From Siphonodentalium dalli (Eukaryota; Mollusca; Scaphopoda; Gadilida; Siphonodentaliidae), in contig CP136063.1 of assembly GCA_032622095.1 (NCBI GenBank), forward strand, positions 150,713,379 to 150,777,378: a DNA stretch of 64,000 nt, read 5' to 3'. Of the stretch, positions 21,328-34,440 are shown piece by piece. The position numbers were made by a program, and so were the translations under genes. The first letter of the stretch is position 1. Every line of letters starts with the position of its first letter. A model generated the notes under the pieces. It ran no database searches and was not told the origin of the DNA. It worked only from the letters and a program-made list of their open reading frames with translations.

Positions 21328-24300
21328 TTAAAGATACGGGCGGCGTTGGCAGTGGGTATGCTGTTAAAATATTCACCTCCGTCAAAAACAGCCATAAACC
21401 TTAGGGAGACTCTTGAAATAATCCGACCTTATGGAGAATCTCGATATATCATTTTCACTGCAACGCGTAGCTTCTGGGTAAGGTGAGGGCATTTGTTATT
21501 AATCGAAAAAAAACACATCTTTTATTGCTATATCAAAGATACGGGCGGTGTTGGCAATCATCGCACACCTTGAAGACATGCAGTATACTATTACACAATA
21601 CACTATTTACGCCCCATTATGTTTGCATATGAACAGTGCTTTAATATTCCATATGTTGATGGCGAGACATCTCGATATATCATTTTCTATGCAACGTAAA
21701 GCTTCTGGTTATGGTGAGAGCATTTGGTATCAAACGAACACAAAATCTTTTATTGCTATATAAAAGATACGGCCAGTGTCGGCGGTGGGCATGATACTAA
21801 CATATTCACATCCGTCAAATGTGTTACGTAAACAAAAGCAAACAACGTTACCTTTCCTAGGTTTTATTTAGATCCGGATATGGTAAACATAAAGAGCGTT
21901 ATTTGTTACTACTTTCCTTATATGGAAATAATAAAGAGCGTTTATATAATGTTTGTGTGATTAACCACTATAATTGCGTTGTGTTATGTAAACAGAAGCA
22001 AAACTTCCGTAACACGAGCATGCTGTTGTTTACGTAATCATCGTACACATTGAGGACAATACACTATTCACGCGCTGATTACGTTTGCATCTGAACAAAA
22101 CTGTATGAATATTGAATAGTTGAATAGTTCTGCAACGAACGCCACCAGTGCCTTTAATTATTATAACCAATACCATGTAATGATATACATATACCTAACA
22201 ACATGAAACGACATTCGGGAGACTCTTGAAATAATCCGACCTTAGGCAGACATCTCAATATATCATTTTCCATGCAACGTGCAGCTTCTGGGTATGGTGA
22301 GAGCATTTGGTATTAATAAAAAACATCTTTTATTGCTCATATTATAGATACGGGCGGGGTTGGCGGTGGGTATGCTGTTAAAATATTCATCTCCGTCAAA
22401 AACCGCCATAAACAGAAATAGTAAAATATAGGCAGCATTTGTTGTTATATCATACAGAAATATGGCATAAACAGTATGTTGTTGTCAATTGTTTTCACTT
22501 TGTTGTGCAAACAAAGGGAAAAAACCGTTACGTTTCCTGACTTTTGTATAGATCCGGACATGGTAAGCATAAAGAGCGTTGTTTGTTACTATTTTTCTTA
22601 TATGGAAATAATGAAGAGCGTTTATATAATGTTTGTGTGATTAACCAATATGATTGCGTTGTGTTATGTAAACAGAAGCAAAACTTCTGTAACACGAGCA
22701 TGCTGTTGTTTACGCAATCATCGTACACATTGAGGACAATACACTATTCAAGCGCTGATTACGTTTGCATATGAACAAAACTGTACATATTTTAATATTC
22801 CATCAATTGGTGGCGATTTGACCACATATTAATATTTCTGCAACGAACACGGCTCGTGCCTTTAATTATTATAACCAATGCCATGTACTGATATACATAT
22901 ACATATAGCTAACAAAATTAACGACATTAGGGAGACTCTTGAAATAATCCGACCTTAGGGAGACATCTCGACACAGCTATATATATTTTAATATTCCATC
23001 TGTTGGTGGCGATTTGATCACATATGAATAGTTCTGCAACGAACGCCGCCCGTGCCTTTAATTATTATAACCAATACCATGTAATGATATACATATACCT
23101 AACAACATGAAACGACATTCGGGAGACTCTTGAAATAATCCGACCTTAGGCAGACATCTCAATATATCATTTTCCATGCAACGTGCAGCTTCTGGGTACG
23201 GTGAGAGCATTTGGTATTAATAAAAAAACATCTGTTATTGCTCATATTAAAGATACGGGCTGTCTTTCGCGGTGGGTATGCTGTTAGAATATTCAGCTCC
23301 GTCAAAAACCGCCATAAACAGAAATAGTAAAATATAGGCAGAATTTGTTGTTATATCACACATAACTATGGCATAAACAGTACGTTACGTTTCCTGACTT
23401 TTGTATAGATCCGGATATGGTAAGCATAAATAGCGTTGTTTGTTACTATATTTCTTATATGAAATAATGAAGAGCGTTTATATAATGTTTGTGTGATTAA
23501 CCAATATGATTGCGTTGTGTTATGTAAACAGAAGCAAAACTTCTGTAACACGAGCATGCTGTTGTTTACGCAATCATCGTACACATTGAGGACAATACAC
23601 TATTCATGCGCTGATTACGTTTGTATATGAACAAAACTGTACATATTTTAATATTCCATCTGTTGGTGGCGATTTGACCACATATTAATATTTCTGCAAC
23701 GAACACCGCCCGTGCCTTTAATTATTATAACCAATGCCATGTACTGATATACATATACATATAGCTAACAAAATTAACGACATTAGGGAGACTCTTGAAA
23801 TAATCCGACCTTAGGGAGACATCTCGACAAAGCTATATATATTTTAATATTCCATCTGTTGGTGGCGATTTGATCACATATGAATAGTTCTGCAACGAAC
23901 GCCACCCGTGCCTTTAATTATTATAACCAATGCCATGTACTGATATACATATACATATAGCTAACAAAATTAACGACATTAGTGAGACTCTTGAAATAAT
24001 CCGACCTTAGGGAGACATCTCGACAAAGCTATATATATTTTAATATTCCATCTGTTGGTGGCGATTTGATCACATATGAATAGTTCTGCAACGAACGCCG
24101 CCCGTGCCTTTAATTATTATAACCAATACCATGTAATGATATACATATACCTAACAACATGAAACGACATTCTGGAGACTCTTGAAATAATCCGACCTTA
24201 GGCAGACATCTCAATATATCATTTTCCATGCAACGTGCAGCTTCTGGGTATGGTGAGAGCATTTGGTATTAATAAAAAAACATCTTTTATTGCTCATATT

Positions 24301-27300
24301 ATAGATACGGGCGGTGTTGGCGGTGGGTATGCTGTTAAAATATTCATCTCCGTCAAAAACCGCCATAAACAGAAATAGTAAAATATAGGCAGCATTTGTT
24401 GTTATATCATACAGAAATATGGCATAAACAGTATGTTATTGTCAATTGTTTTCACTTTGTTGTGCAAACAAAAGGAAAAAAACCGTTACGTTTCCTGACT
24501 TTTGTATAGATCCGGATATGGTAAGCATAAAGAGCGTTTTTTGTTACTATTTTTCTTATATGGAAATAATGAAGAGCGTTTATATAATGTTTGTGTGATT
24601 AACCAATATGATTGCGTTGTGTTATGTAAACAGAAGCAAAACTTCTGTAACACGAGCATGCTGTTGTTTACGCAATCATCGTACACATTGAGGACAATAG
24701 ACTATTCGTTCGCTGATTATGTTTGCATATGAACAAAACTGTACATATTTTAATATTCCATCTGTTGGTGGCGATTTGACCACATATTAATATTTCTGCA
24801 ACGAACACGGCCCGTGCCTTTAATTATTACAACCAATGCCATGTACTGATATACATATACATATAGCTAACAAAATTAACGACATTAGGGAGACTCTTGA
24901 AATAATCCGACCTTAGGGAGACATCTCGACAAAGCTATATATATTTTAATATTCCATCTGTTGGTGGCGATTTGATCACATATGAATAGTTCTGCAACGA
25001 ACGCCGCCCGTGCCTTTAATTATTATAACCAATACCATGTAATGATATACATATACCTAACAACATGAAACGACATTCGGGAGACTCTTGAAATAATCCG
25101 ACCTTAAGCATACATCTCAATATATCATTTTCCATGCAACGTGCAGCTTCTGGGTATGGTGAGAGCATTTGGTATTAATAAAAAAACATCTGTTATTGCT
25201 CATATTAAAGATACGGGCTGTCTTTGGCGGTGGGAATGCTGTTAAAATATTCAGCTCCGTTAAAAACCGCCATAAACAGAAATAGTAAAATATAGGCAGA
25301 ATTTGTTGTTATATCATACATAACTATGGCATAAACAGTACGTTACGTTTCCTGACTTTTGTATAGATCCGGATATGGTAAGCATAAAGAGCGTTGTTTG
25401 TTACTATATTTCTTATATGGAAATAATGAAGAGCGTTTATATAATGTTTGTGTGATTAACCAATATGATTGCGTTGTGTTATGTAAACAGAAGCAAAACT
25501 TCTGTAACACGAGCATGCTGTTGTTTACGCAATCATCGTACACATTGAGGACAATACACTATTCATGCGCTGATTACGTTTGTATATGAACAAAACTGTA
25601 CATATTTTAATATTCCATCTGTTGGTGGCGATTTGACCACATATTAATATTTCTGCAACGAACACCGCCCGTGCCTTTAATTATTATAACCAATGCCATG
25701 TACTGATATACATATACATATAGCTATCAAAATTAACGACATTAGGGAGACTCTTGAAATAATCCGACCTTAGGGAGACATCTCGACAAAGCTATATATA
25801 TTTTAATATTCCATCTGTTGGTGGCGATTTGATCACATATGAATAGTTCTGCAACGAACGCCACCCGTGCCTTTAATTATTATAACCAATGCCATGTACT
25901 GATATACATATACATATAGCTAACAAAATTAACGACATTAGGGAGACTCTTGAAATAATCCGACCTTAGGGAGACATCTCAACAAAGATATATATATTTT
26001 AATATTCCATCTGTTGGTGGCGATTTGATCACATATGAATAGTTCTGCAACGAACGCCGCCCGTGCCTTTAATTATTATAACCAATACCATGTAATGATA
26101 TACATATACCTAACAACATGAAACGACATTCGGGAGACTCTTGAAATAATCCGACCTTAGGCAGACATCTCAATATATCATTTTCCATGCAACGTGCAGC
26201 TTCTGGGTATGGTGGGAGCATTTGGTATTAATAAAAAAATATCTTTTATTGCTCATATTATAGATACGGGCGGTGTTGGCGGTGGGTATGCTGTTAAAAT
26301 ATTCATCTCCGTCAAAAACCGCCATAAACAGAAATAGTAAAATATAGGCAGAATTTGTTGTTATGTCATTCAGAAATATGGCATAAACAGTATGTTATTG
26401 TCAATTGTTTTCACTTTGTTGTGCAAACAAAAGGAAAAAACCGTTACGTTTCCTGACTTTTGTATAGATCCGGATATGGTAAGCATAAAGAGCGTTGTTT
26501 GTTACTATTTTTCTTATATGGAAATAATGAAGAGCGTTTATATAATGTTTGTGTGATTAACCAATATGATTGCGTTGTGTTTTGTAAACAGAAGCAAAAC
26601 TTCTGTAACACGAGCATGCTGTTGTTTACGCAATCATCGTACACATTGAGGACAATACACTATTCACGCGCTGATTACGTTTGCATATGAACAAAACTGT
26701 AAATATTTTAATATTCCATCTGTTGGTGGCGATTTGACCACATATTAATATTTCTGCAACGAACACCGCCCGTGCCTTTAATTATTATAACCAATGCCAT
26801 GTACTCATATACATATACATATAGCTAACAAAATTAACGACATTAGGGAGACTCTTGAAATAATCCGACCTTAGGGAGACATCTCAACAAAGCTATATAT
26901 ATTTTAATATTCCATCTGTTGGTGGCGATTTGATCACATATGAATAGTTCTGCAACGAACGCCGCCCGTGCCTTTAATTATTATAACCAATACCATGTAA
27001 TGATATACATATACCTAACAACATGAAACGACATTCGGGAGACTCTTGAAATAATCCGACCTTAGGCAGACATCTCAATATATCATTTTCCATGCAACGT
27101 GCAGCTTCTGGGTATGGTGAGAGCATTTGGTATTAATAAAAAAACATCTGTTATTGCTCATATTATAGATACGGGCGGTGTTGGCGGTGGGTATGCTGTT
27201 AGAATATTCATCTCCGTCAAAAAACGCCATAAACAGAAATAGTAAAATATAGGCAGAATTTGTTGTTATATCACACATAACTATGGCATAAACAGTACGT

Positions 27301-27427
27301 TACGTTTCCTGACTTTTGTATAGATCCGGATATGGTAAGCATAAAGAGCGTTGTTTGTTACTATATTTCTTATATGAAATAATGAAGAGCGTTTATATAA
27401 TGTTTGTGTGATTAACCAATATGATTG

Positions 27428-28991
27428 CTTCTTCTATGTATCTATTTTTGCTAGCTCATTGTGTGAATGTCCTGATTGCCATCCCCATATAAATATGACA
27501 ATTAAGAAGATATAATTGTTCAAGTGACTTAAAGTGGGTTACCATTTGTCGGGATTGTGAAATGTGAACGCCCAAATCTCCTTAAAATGATATGGAGATG
27601 GCCTGGGTGACTATATATAACTTATATATGGATATCGGCGAATAGCAATCTTATCTATGATAGTGCATATCCGCTCGCCATCCGTGACGCAAACGACACC
27701 AAATGTGATTTAATTCATGGTATATCATTGGATAAAATATTTTGTATCAGTTTTTGGTGACCCTCCCGTCCCTATTTCGGACTCAAGTTGCACACACTAA
27801 TACTCATTAGAGATTAGAGATGCATATGTATGAAATTGGTGAAAATTGGCGAGTATACAAATTCGTATCAAATTGAAGGTCCCCATATCTCTCACCCATA
27901 GGGCACCAATTTGTTGTGTCTAAACCACACGATAAGATTCCTCGTATCACGGAGAAGAATATGTATCAATCTGGTGAAAAATCGGCACTAAACATATATA
28001 TATAATGTCCCTCTCATATATATAAACCACTGACTCGAATGGCCCCACTTGTGACATCCTTAAACCACACAATTACACTCCTATCATGGAGATGATTGTT
28101 TATAAGTTTGGTGATAATCGGCGACTAAACAATGTTTTTTTAAATCAAATTTGGTGCCAATCCCCCTCCCCATCTCTCACATAAACAGCACCACTATGGC
28201 GTCTTTAAATCACACGATCAGATTCCTCGGATAAGAAAGTGTATCAATTTGGTGGAAATTGGCGCCAAAAAAATTGTGCATCAATTTTGGTGCCCCTGTC
28301 CCTTTCAGTACACCCCTGACTCGACTGAGGCCACACTTGACAGATATAAGCCACACCATTAGACTCCTCATACCATGGGGATGCTTTTGTATAAGTGTGG
28401 TGGCAATCGGCGACTAAACCAATTAGTATCAAATTTAGTGCCCACCCCCTCCCAATCTCTCATCCAAACGACGACAATTGGCGTTGTTAAATCGCACAAT
28501 TAGATTCCTTGTATCATGAAGAAGAATATATATCAATTTGGTGGAAATCGGCGCTGAAATTAGTTTGAACAATTTTGGTGCCCCTCCCCCTTTCGTGCAA
28601 ATCTGACTCGAACGACACCACTTTTGACATATTTAAACCACATCGTTGGATTCTTCATATCATGGGGATGATTATATGTAAGTTTCGTGACAATCGGCGA
28701 CAGAAAAAAAATCTGCCCTCCCCCTTCCGGGCACCCCTGACGCGAACGGCGCGACTTTTGCCATATTTAAAACACACCATTAGATTCCTCATATTATGGG
28801 GATGATTATATATAAGTTTCGTGGCAATCGCCGACAATTTTTGTTCCTGCCCCTCCCCCTTTTCTGCCCCTGACAACAACGGCGTCACTTTAGAAAATTT
28901 TAACCCCGACCATTATCTTTCTCGTAAAAAGATACTGCTAGTAGACCCCTTTGGCATCATCTTGGTGGTCCCCTGTGAATTTCTATAGAAC

Positions 28992-29026
<35 letters not shown>

Positions 29027-29040
29027 TTCGCAAATATAGA
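27428..29040 (+). repeat. 1.6-kb interruption: ~140-bp diverged tandem repeats with GACA tail
   Basis: It breaks a unit after 'accaatatgattgc'. From about 27840 there are eight diverged units marked by (a)aatcggcgac-like words at roughly 27846, 27983, 28118, 28256, 28406, 28545, 28692 and 28826. Each is followed by pyrimidine-rich 'gtgcccctcccc' and 'acca(c)acgattagattcctc'. It ends in a GACA microsatellite, then the main array resumes. Right copy 59890-61503. Confidence 0.8.
28992..29026. repeat. (GACA)n microsatellite
   Basis: There are about nine ACAG/GACA repeats over 35 bases. The right copy (61455-61493) is 39 bases, one repeat longer, so the locus is length-variable between the two blocks. 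Confidence 0.95.
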
Positions 29041-32000
29041 TATAGATACGGGCGGTGTTGGCGGTGGGTATGCTGTTAAAATATTCAGCTCCGTCAAAAA
29101 CCGCCATAAACAGAAATAGTAAAATATAGGCAGAATTTGTTGTTATATCATACAGAAATATGGCATAAACAGTATGTTATTGTCAATTGTTTTCATTTTG
29201 TTGTGCAAACAAAAGGAAAAAACCGTTACGTTTCCTGACTTTTGTATAGATCCGGATATGGTAAGCATAAAGAGTGGTGTTTGTTACTATTTTTCTTATA
29301 TGGAAATAATGAAGAGCGTTTATATAATGTTTGTGTGCTTAACCAATATGATTGCGTTGTGTTATGTAAGCAGAAGAAAAACTTCTGTAAACACGAGCAT
29401 GCTGTTGTTTACGCAATCATCGTACACATTGAGGACAATACACTATTCGTGCGCTGATTACGTTTGCATATGAACAAAACTGTACATATTTTAATATTCC
29501 ATCTGTTGGTGGCGATTTGACCACATATTAATATTTCTGCAACGAACACGGCCCGTGCCTTTAATTATTATAACCAATGCCATGTACTGATATACATATA
29601 CATAGAGCTAACAAAATTAACGACATTAGGGAGACTCTTGAAATAATCCGACCTTAGGGAGACATCTCGACACAGCTATATATATTTTAATATTCCATCT
29701 GTTGGTGGCGATTTGATCACATATGAATAGTTCTGCAACGAACGCCGCCCGTGCCTTTAATTATTATAACCAATACCATGTAATGATATACATATACCTA
29801 ACAACATGAAACGACATTCGGGAGACTCTTGAAATAATCCGACCTTAGGCAGACATCTCAATATATCATTTTCCATGCAACGTGCAGCTTCTGGGTATGG
29901 TGAGAGCATTTGGTATTAATAAAAAAACATCTGTTATTGCTCATATTAAAGATACGGGCTGTCTTTGGCGGTGGGTATGCTGTTAGAATATTCAGCTCCG
30001 TCAAAAACCGACATAAACAGAAATAGTAAAATATAGGCAGAATTTGTTGTTATATCACACATAACTATGGCATAGACAGTACGTTACGTTTCCTGACTTT
30101 TGTATAGATCCGGATATGGTAAGCATAAAGAGCGTTGTTTGTTACTATATTTCTTATATGAAATAATGAAGAGCGTTTATATAATGTTTGTGTGATTAAC
30201 CAATATGATTGCGTTGTGTTATGTAAACAGAAGCAAAACTTCTGTAACACGAGCATGCTGTTGTTTACGCAATCATCGTACACATTAAGGACAATACACT
30301 ATTCATGCGCTGATTACGTTTGTATATGAACAAAACTGTACATATTTTAATATTCCATCTGTTGGTGGCGATTTGACCACATATTCATATTTCTGCAACG
30401 AACACCGCCCGTGCCTTTAATTATTATAACCAATGCCATGTACTGATATACATATACATATAGCTAACAAAATTAACGACATTAGGGAGACTCTTGAAAT
30501 AATCCGACCTTAGGGAGACATCTCGACAAAGCTATATATATTTTAATATTCCATCTGTTGGTGGCGATTTGATCACATATGAATAGTTCTGCAACGAACG
30601 CCACCCGTGCCTTTAATTATTATAACCAATGCCATGTACTGATATACATATACATATAGCTAACAAAATTAACGACATTAGTGAGACTCTTGAAATAATC
30701 CGACCTTAGGGAGACATCTCGACAAAGATATATATATTTTAATATGCCATCTGTTGGTGGCGATTTGATCACATATGAATAGTTCTGCAACGAACGCCGC
30801 CCGTGCCTTTAATTATTATAACCAATACCATGTAATGATATACATATACCTAACAACATGAAACGACATTCGGGAGACTCTTGAAATAATCCGACCTTAG
30901 GCAGACATCTCAATATATCATTTTCCATGCAACGTGCAGCTTCTGGGTATGGTGAGAGCATTTGGAATTAATAAAAAAATATCTTTTATTGCTCATATTA
31001 TAGATACGGGCGGTGTTGGCGGTGGGTATGCTGTTAAAATATTCATCTCCGTCAAAAACCGCCATAAACAGAAATAGTAAAATATAGGCAGAATTTGTTG
31101 TTATATCATACAGAAATATGGCATAAACAGTATGTTATTGTCAATTGTTTTCACTTTGTTGTGCAAACAAAAGGAAAAAACCGTTACGTTTCCTGACTTT
31201 TGTATAGATCCGGATATGGTAAGCATAAAGAGCGTTGTTTGTTACTATTTTTCTTATATTGAAATAATGAAGAGCGTTTATATAATGTTTGTGTGCTTAA
31301 CCAATATGATTGCGTTGTGTTATGTAAACAGGAGCAAAACTTCTGTAACACGAGCATGCTGTTGTTTAGGCAATCATCGTACACATTGAGGACAATACAC
31401 TATTCACGCGCTGATTACGTTCGCATATGAACAAAACTGTACATATTTTAATATTCCATCTGTTGGTGTCGATTTGACCACATATTAATATTTCTGCAAC
31501 GAACACCGTTCGTGCCTTTAATTATTATAACCAATGCCATGTACTGATATACATATACATATAGCTAACAAAATTAACGACATTAGGGAGACTCTTGAAA
31601 TAATCCGACCTTAGGGAGACATATCGACAAAGCTATATATATTTTAATATGCCATCTGTTGGTGGCAATTTGATTACATATGAATAGTTCTGCAACGAAC
31701 GCCGCCCGTGCCTTTAATTATTATAACCAATACCATGTAATGATATACATATACCTAACAACATGAAACGACATTCGGGAGACTCTTGAAATAATCCGAC
31801 CTTAGGCAGACATCTCAATATATCATTTTCCATGCAACGTGCAGCTTCTGGGTATGGTGAGAGCATTTGGTATTAATACAAAAACATCTTTTATTGCTCA
31901 TATTATAGATACGGGCGGTGTTGGCGGTGGGTATGCTGTTAAAATATTCAGCTCCGTCAAAAACCGCCATAAACAGAAATAGTAAAATATAGGCAGAATT

Positions 32001-33408
32001 TGTTGTTATATCATACAGAAATATGGCATAAACAGTATGTTATTGTCAATTGTTTTCATTTTGTTGTGCAAACAAAAGGAAAAAACCGTTACGTTTCCTG
32101 ACTTTTGTATAGATCCGGATATGGTAAACATAAAGAGTGGTGTTTGTTACTATTTTTCTTATATGGAAATAATGAAGAGCGTTTATATAATGTTTGTGTG
32201 CTTAACCAATATGATTGCGTTGTGTTATGTAAGCAGAAGAAAAACTTCTGTAACACGAGCATGCTGTTGTTTACGCAATCATCGTACACATTGAGGACAA
32301 TACACTATTCGTGCGCTGATTACGTTTGCATATGAACAAAACTGTACATATTTTAATATTCCATCTGTTGGTGGCGATTTGATCACATATTAATATTTCT
32401 GCAACGAACACCTCCCGTGCCTTTAATTATTATAACCAATGCCATGTACTGATATACATATACATATAGCTAACAAAATTAACGACATTAGGGAGACTCT
32501 TGAAATAATCCGACCTTAGGGAGACATCTCGACAAAGCTATATATATTTTAATATTCCATCTGTTGGTGGCGATTTGATCGCATATGAATAGTTCTGCAA
32601 CGAACGCCGCCCGTGCCTTTAATTATTATAACCAATACCATGTAATGATATACATATACCTAACAACATGAAACGACATTCGGGAGACTCTTGAAATAAT
32701 CCGACCTTAGGCAGACATCTCAATATATCAATTTCCATGCAACGTGCAGCTTCTGGGTATGGTGAGAGCATTTGGTATTAATAAAAAAAAAAAACCTTTT
32801 ATTGCTCATATTAAAGATACGGGCTGTCTTTGGCGGTGGGTATGATGTTAAAATATTCAGCTCCGTCAAAAACCGACATAAACAGAAATAGTAAAATATA
32901 TGCAGAATTTGTTGTTATATCATACAGAACTATGGCATAAACAGTACGTTACGTTTACTGACTTTTGTATAGATCCGGATATGGTAAGCATAAAGAGCGT
33001 TGTTTGTTACTATATTTCTTATATGGAATAATGAAGAGCGTTTATATAATGTTTGTGTAATTAACCAATATGATTGCGTTGTGTTATGTAAACAGAAGGA
33101 AAACTTTTGTAACACGAGCATGCTGTTGTTTACGCAATCATCGTACACATTGAGGACAACACACTATTCATGCGCTGATTACGTTTGCATATGAACAAAA
33201 CAGTACATATTTTAAATTTCCATCTGTTGGTGGCGATTTGACCACATATTAATATTTCTGCAACGAACACCGCCCGTGCCTTTAATTATTATAGCCAATG
33301 CCATGTACTGATATACATATACATATAGCTAACAAAATTAACGACATTACGGAGACTCTTGAAATAATCCGACCATAGGGAGACATCTCGACAAAGCTAT
33401 ATATATTT

Positions 33409-33462
33409 ACAGACATGACAATTGGAACTTATTCCCTATTCCTTATTTCCAAAAAAGTCGCT
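33409..33462. other. Junction between the two satellite systems
   Basis: About 54 bases of non-repetitive sequence lie between the last 'agctatatatattt' of the array and the first satellite phrase 'ttcgaccgatttgacggc'. Confidence 0.6.
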
Positions 33463-34415
33463 TTCGACCGATTTGACGGCATGGGTGGGTGGCCCGCCCC
33501 AAATACCACCTAGAAACATCCGACCCCCACCCATCACCCCCGGGGGGTGCCACCCCGAGAGGGTGAAAATGGGGTATGGACCATTTTCGAGAACGGTAAG
33601 GATTTCGACCGATTTGACGGCATGGGTGGGTGGCCCGCCCCAAATACTACCTAGAAACACCCGACCCCCCACCCATCACCCCCGGGGGGTGCCACCCCGA
33701 GGGGGTGAAAATGGGGTATGGACCATTTTCGAGAACGGTAAGGATTTCGACCGATTTGACGGCATGGGTGGGTGGCCCGCCCCAAATACTACATAGAAAC
33801 ACCCCGATCCCCCACCCACCACCCCCGGGGGTGCCACCCCGAGGGGGTGGTGGGTGGGGTATGGACCATTTTCGAGAACGGTAAGGATTTCGACCGATTT
33901 GACGGCATGGGTGGGTGGCCCGCCCCAAATACTACCTAGAAAAACCCCGATCCCCACCCATCACCCCCGGGGGTGCCACCCCGAGGGGGTGAAAATGGGG
34001 TATGGACCATTTTCGAGAACGGTAAGGATTTCGACCGATTTGACGGCATGGGTGTGTGGCCCGCCCCAAATACCACATAGAAACATCCCGACCCCCCACC
34101 ATCACCCCCGGGGGGTGCCACACCAAGGGGGTGAAAATGGGGCATGGACCATTTTCGAGTACGGTAAGGATTTCGACCGATTTGACGGCATGGGTGGGTG
34201 GCCCGCCCCAAATACCACCTAGAAACACCCCGATCCCCCCACTTATCACCCCCGGGGGGTGCCACCCGAGGGGGTGAAAATGGGATATGTACCATTTTCG
34301 AGAACGGTAAGGATTTCGACCGTTTTGACGGCATGTGTAGGTGGCCCGCCCAAAATACCACCTAGAAACACCCCGACCCCCCACACATCACCCCGAGGGG
34401 GTGAAAATGGGGTAT
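33463..34415 (+). repeat. GC-rich 142-143 bp satellite, plus-orientation part (about 6.7 units)
   Basis: Unit landmarks are 'ttcgaccgatttgacggcat', 'ggtgggtggcccgccccaaa', 'acctagaaacaccccgaccc', a C/G-run palindrome around CCCCCGGGGG, 'gggggtgaaaatggggtatg', 'gaccattttcgagaacggta'. Starts at 33463, 33604, 33746 and 33889 give 141-143 bases. Composition is far more GC-rich than the rest of the window. Confidence 0.97.
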
Positions 34416-34440
34416 GGATTATTTTCACCCCCTCGGGGTG
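34389..34440. repeat. Inversion junction inside the satellite
   Basis: Perfect 20-base inverted arms (34389-34408 and 34421-34440) surround a 12-base spacer. To the left every unit reads plus, to the right every unit reads minus. Confidence 0.95.

Larger units (their letters stand above)
8790..33408 (+). repeat. 24.6-kb large direct repeat, left copy
   Basis: Everything here recurs from 39358 onward in the same order and orientation. The offset is 30568 at the left, 32461-32468 after an extra 1.9-kb tandem copy in the right block. Differences are sparse (for example C at 9650 versus T at 40218) plus microsatellite length changes. The right block is cut off by the window end at 64000, equivalent to 31532 here. 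Confidence 0.95.
21328..33408 (+). repeat. Higher-order satellite built from the TTAA element (left copy)
   Basis: Units repeat the landmarks TTAA-AGATACGGGC, 'ggcggtgggtatgctgtt', 'tagatccggatatgg', AAAGAGCGTT twice, 'tgttgtttacgcaatcatcg', and 'cgcccgtgcct'-TTAA, plus one or two ~200-bp linkers with 'acattagggagactcttg'. The marker gatccgg(a/c)... falls at 22551, 23408, 24509, 25366, 26467 and 27323. These spacings alternate 857, 1101, 857, 1101, 856, giving a ~1958-bp dimer. After an interruption the marker falls at 29249, 30107, 31207, 32112 and 32972. The first units (21328-22550) are shorter and more diverged. The 62-85 residue frames here (MYDDC..., MYRSG...) recur because the satellite recurs, and are not genes. 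Confidence 0.93.

Noticed and set aside
21328-33408. CRISPR-like regularly spaced repeats
   Set aside because: Repeats are hundreds of bases long, contiguous and without unique spacers, and the DNA is eukaryotic.
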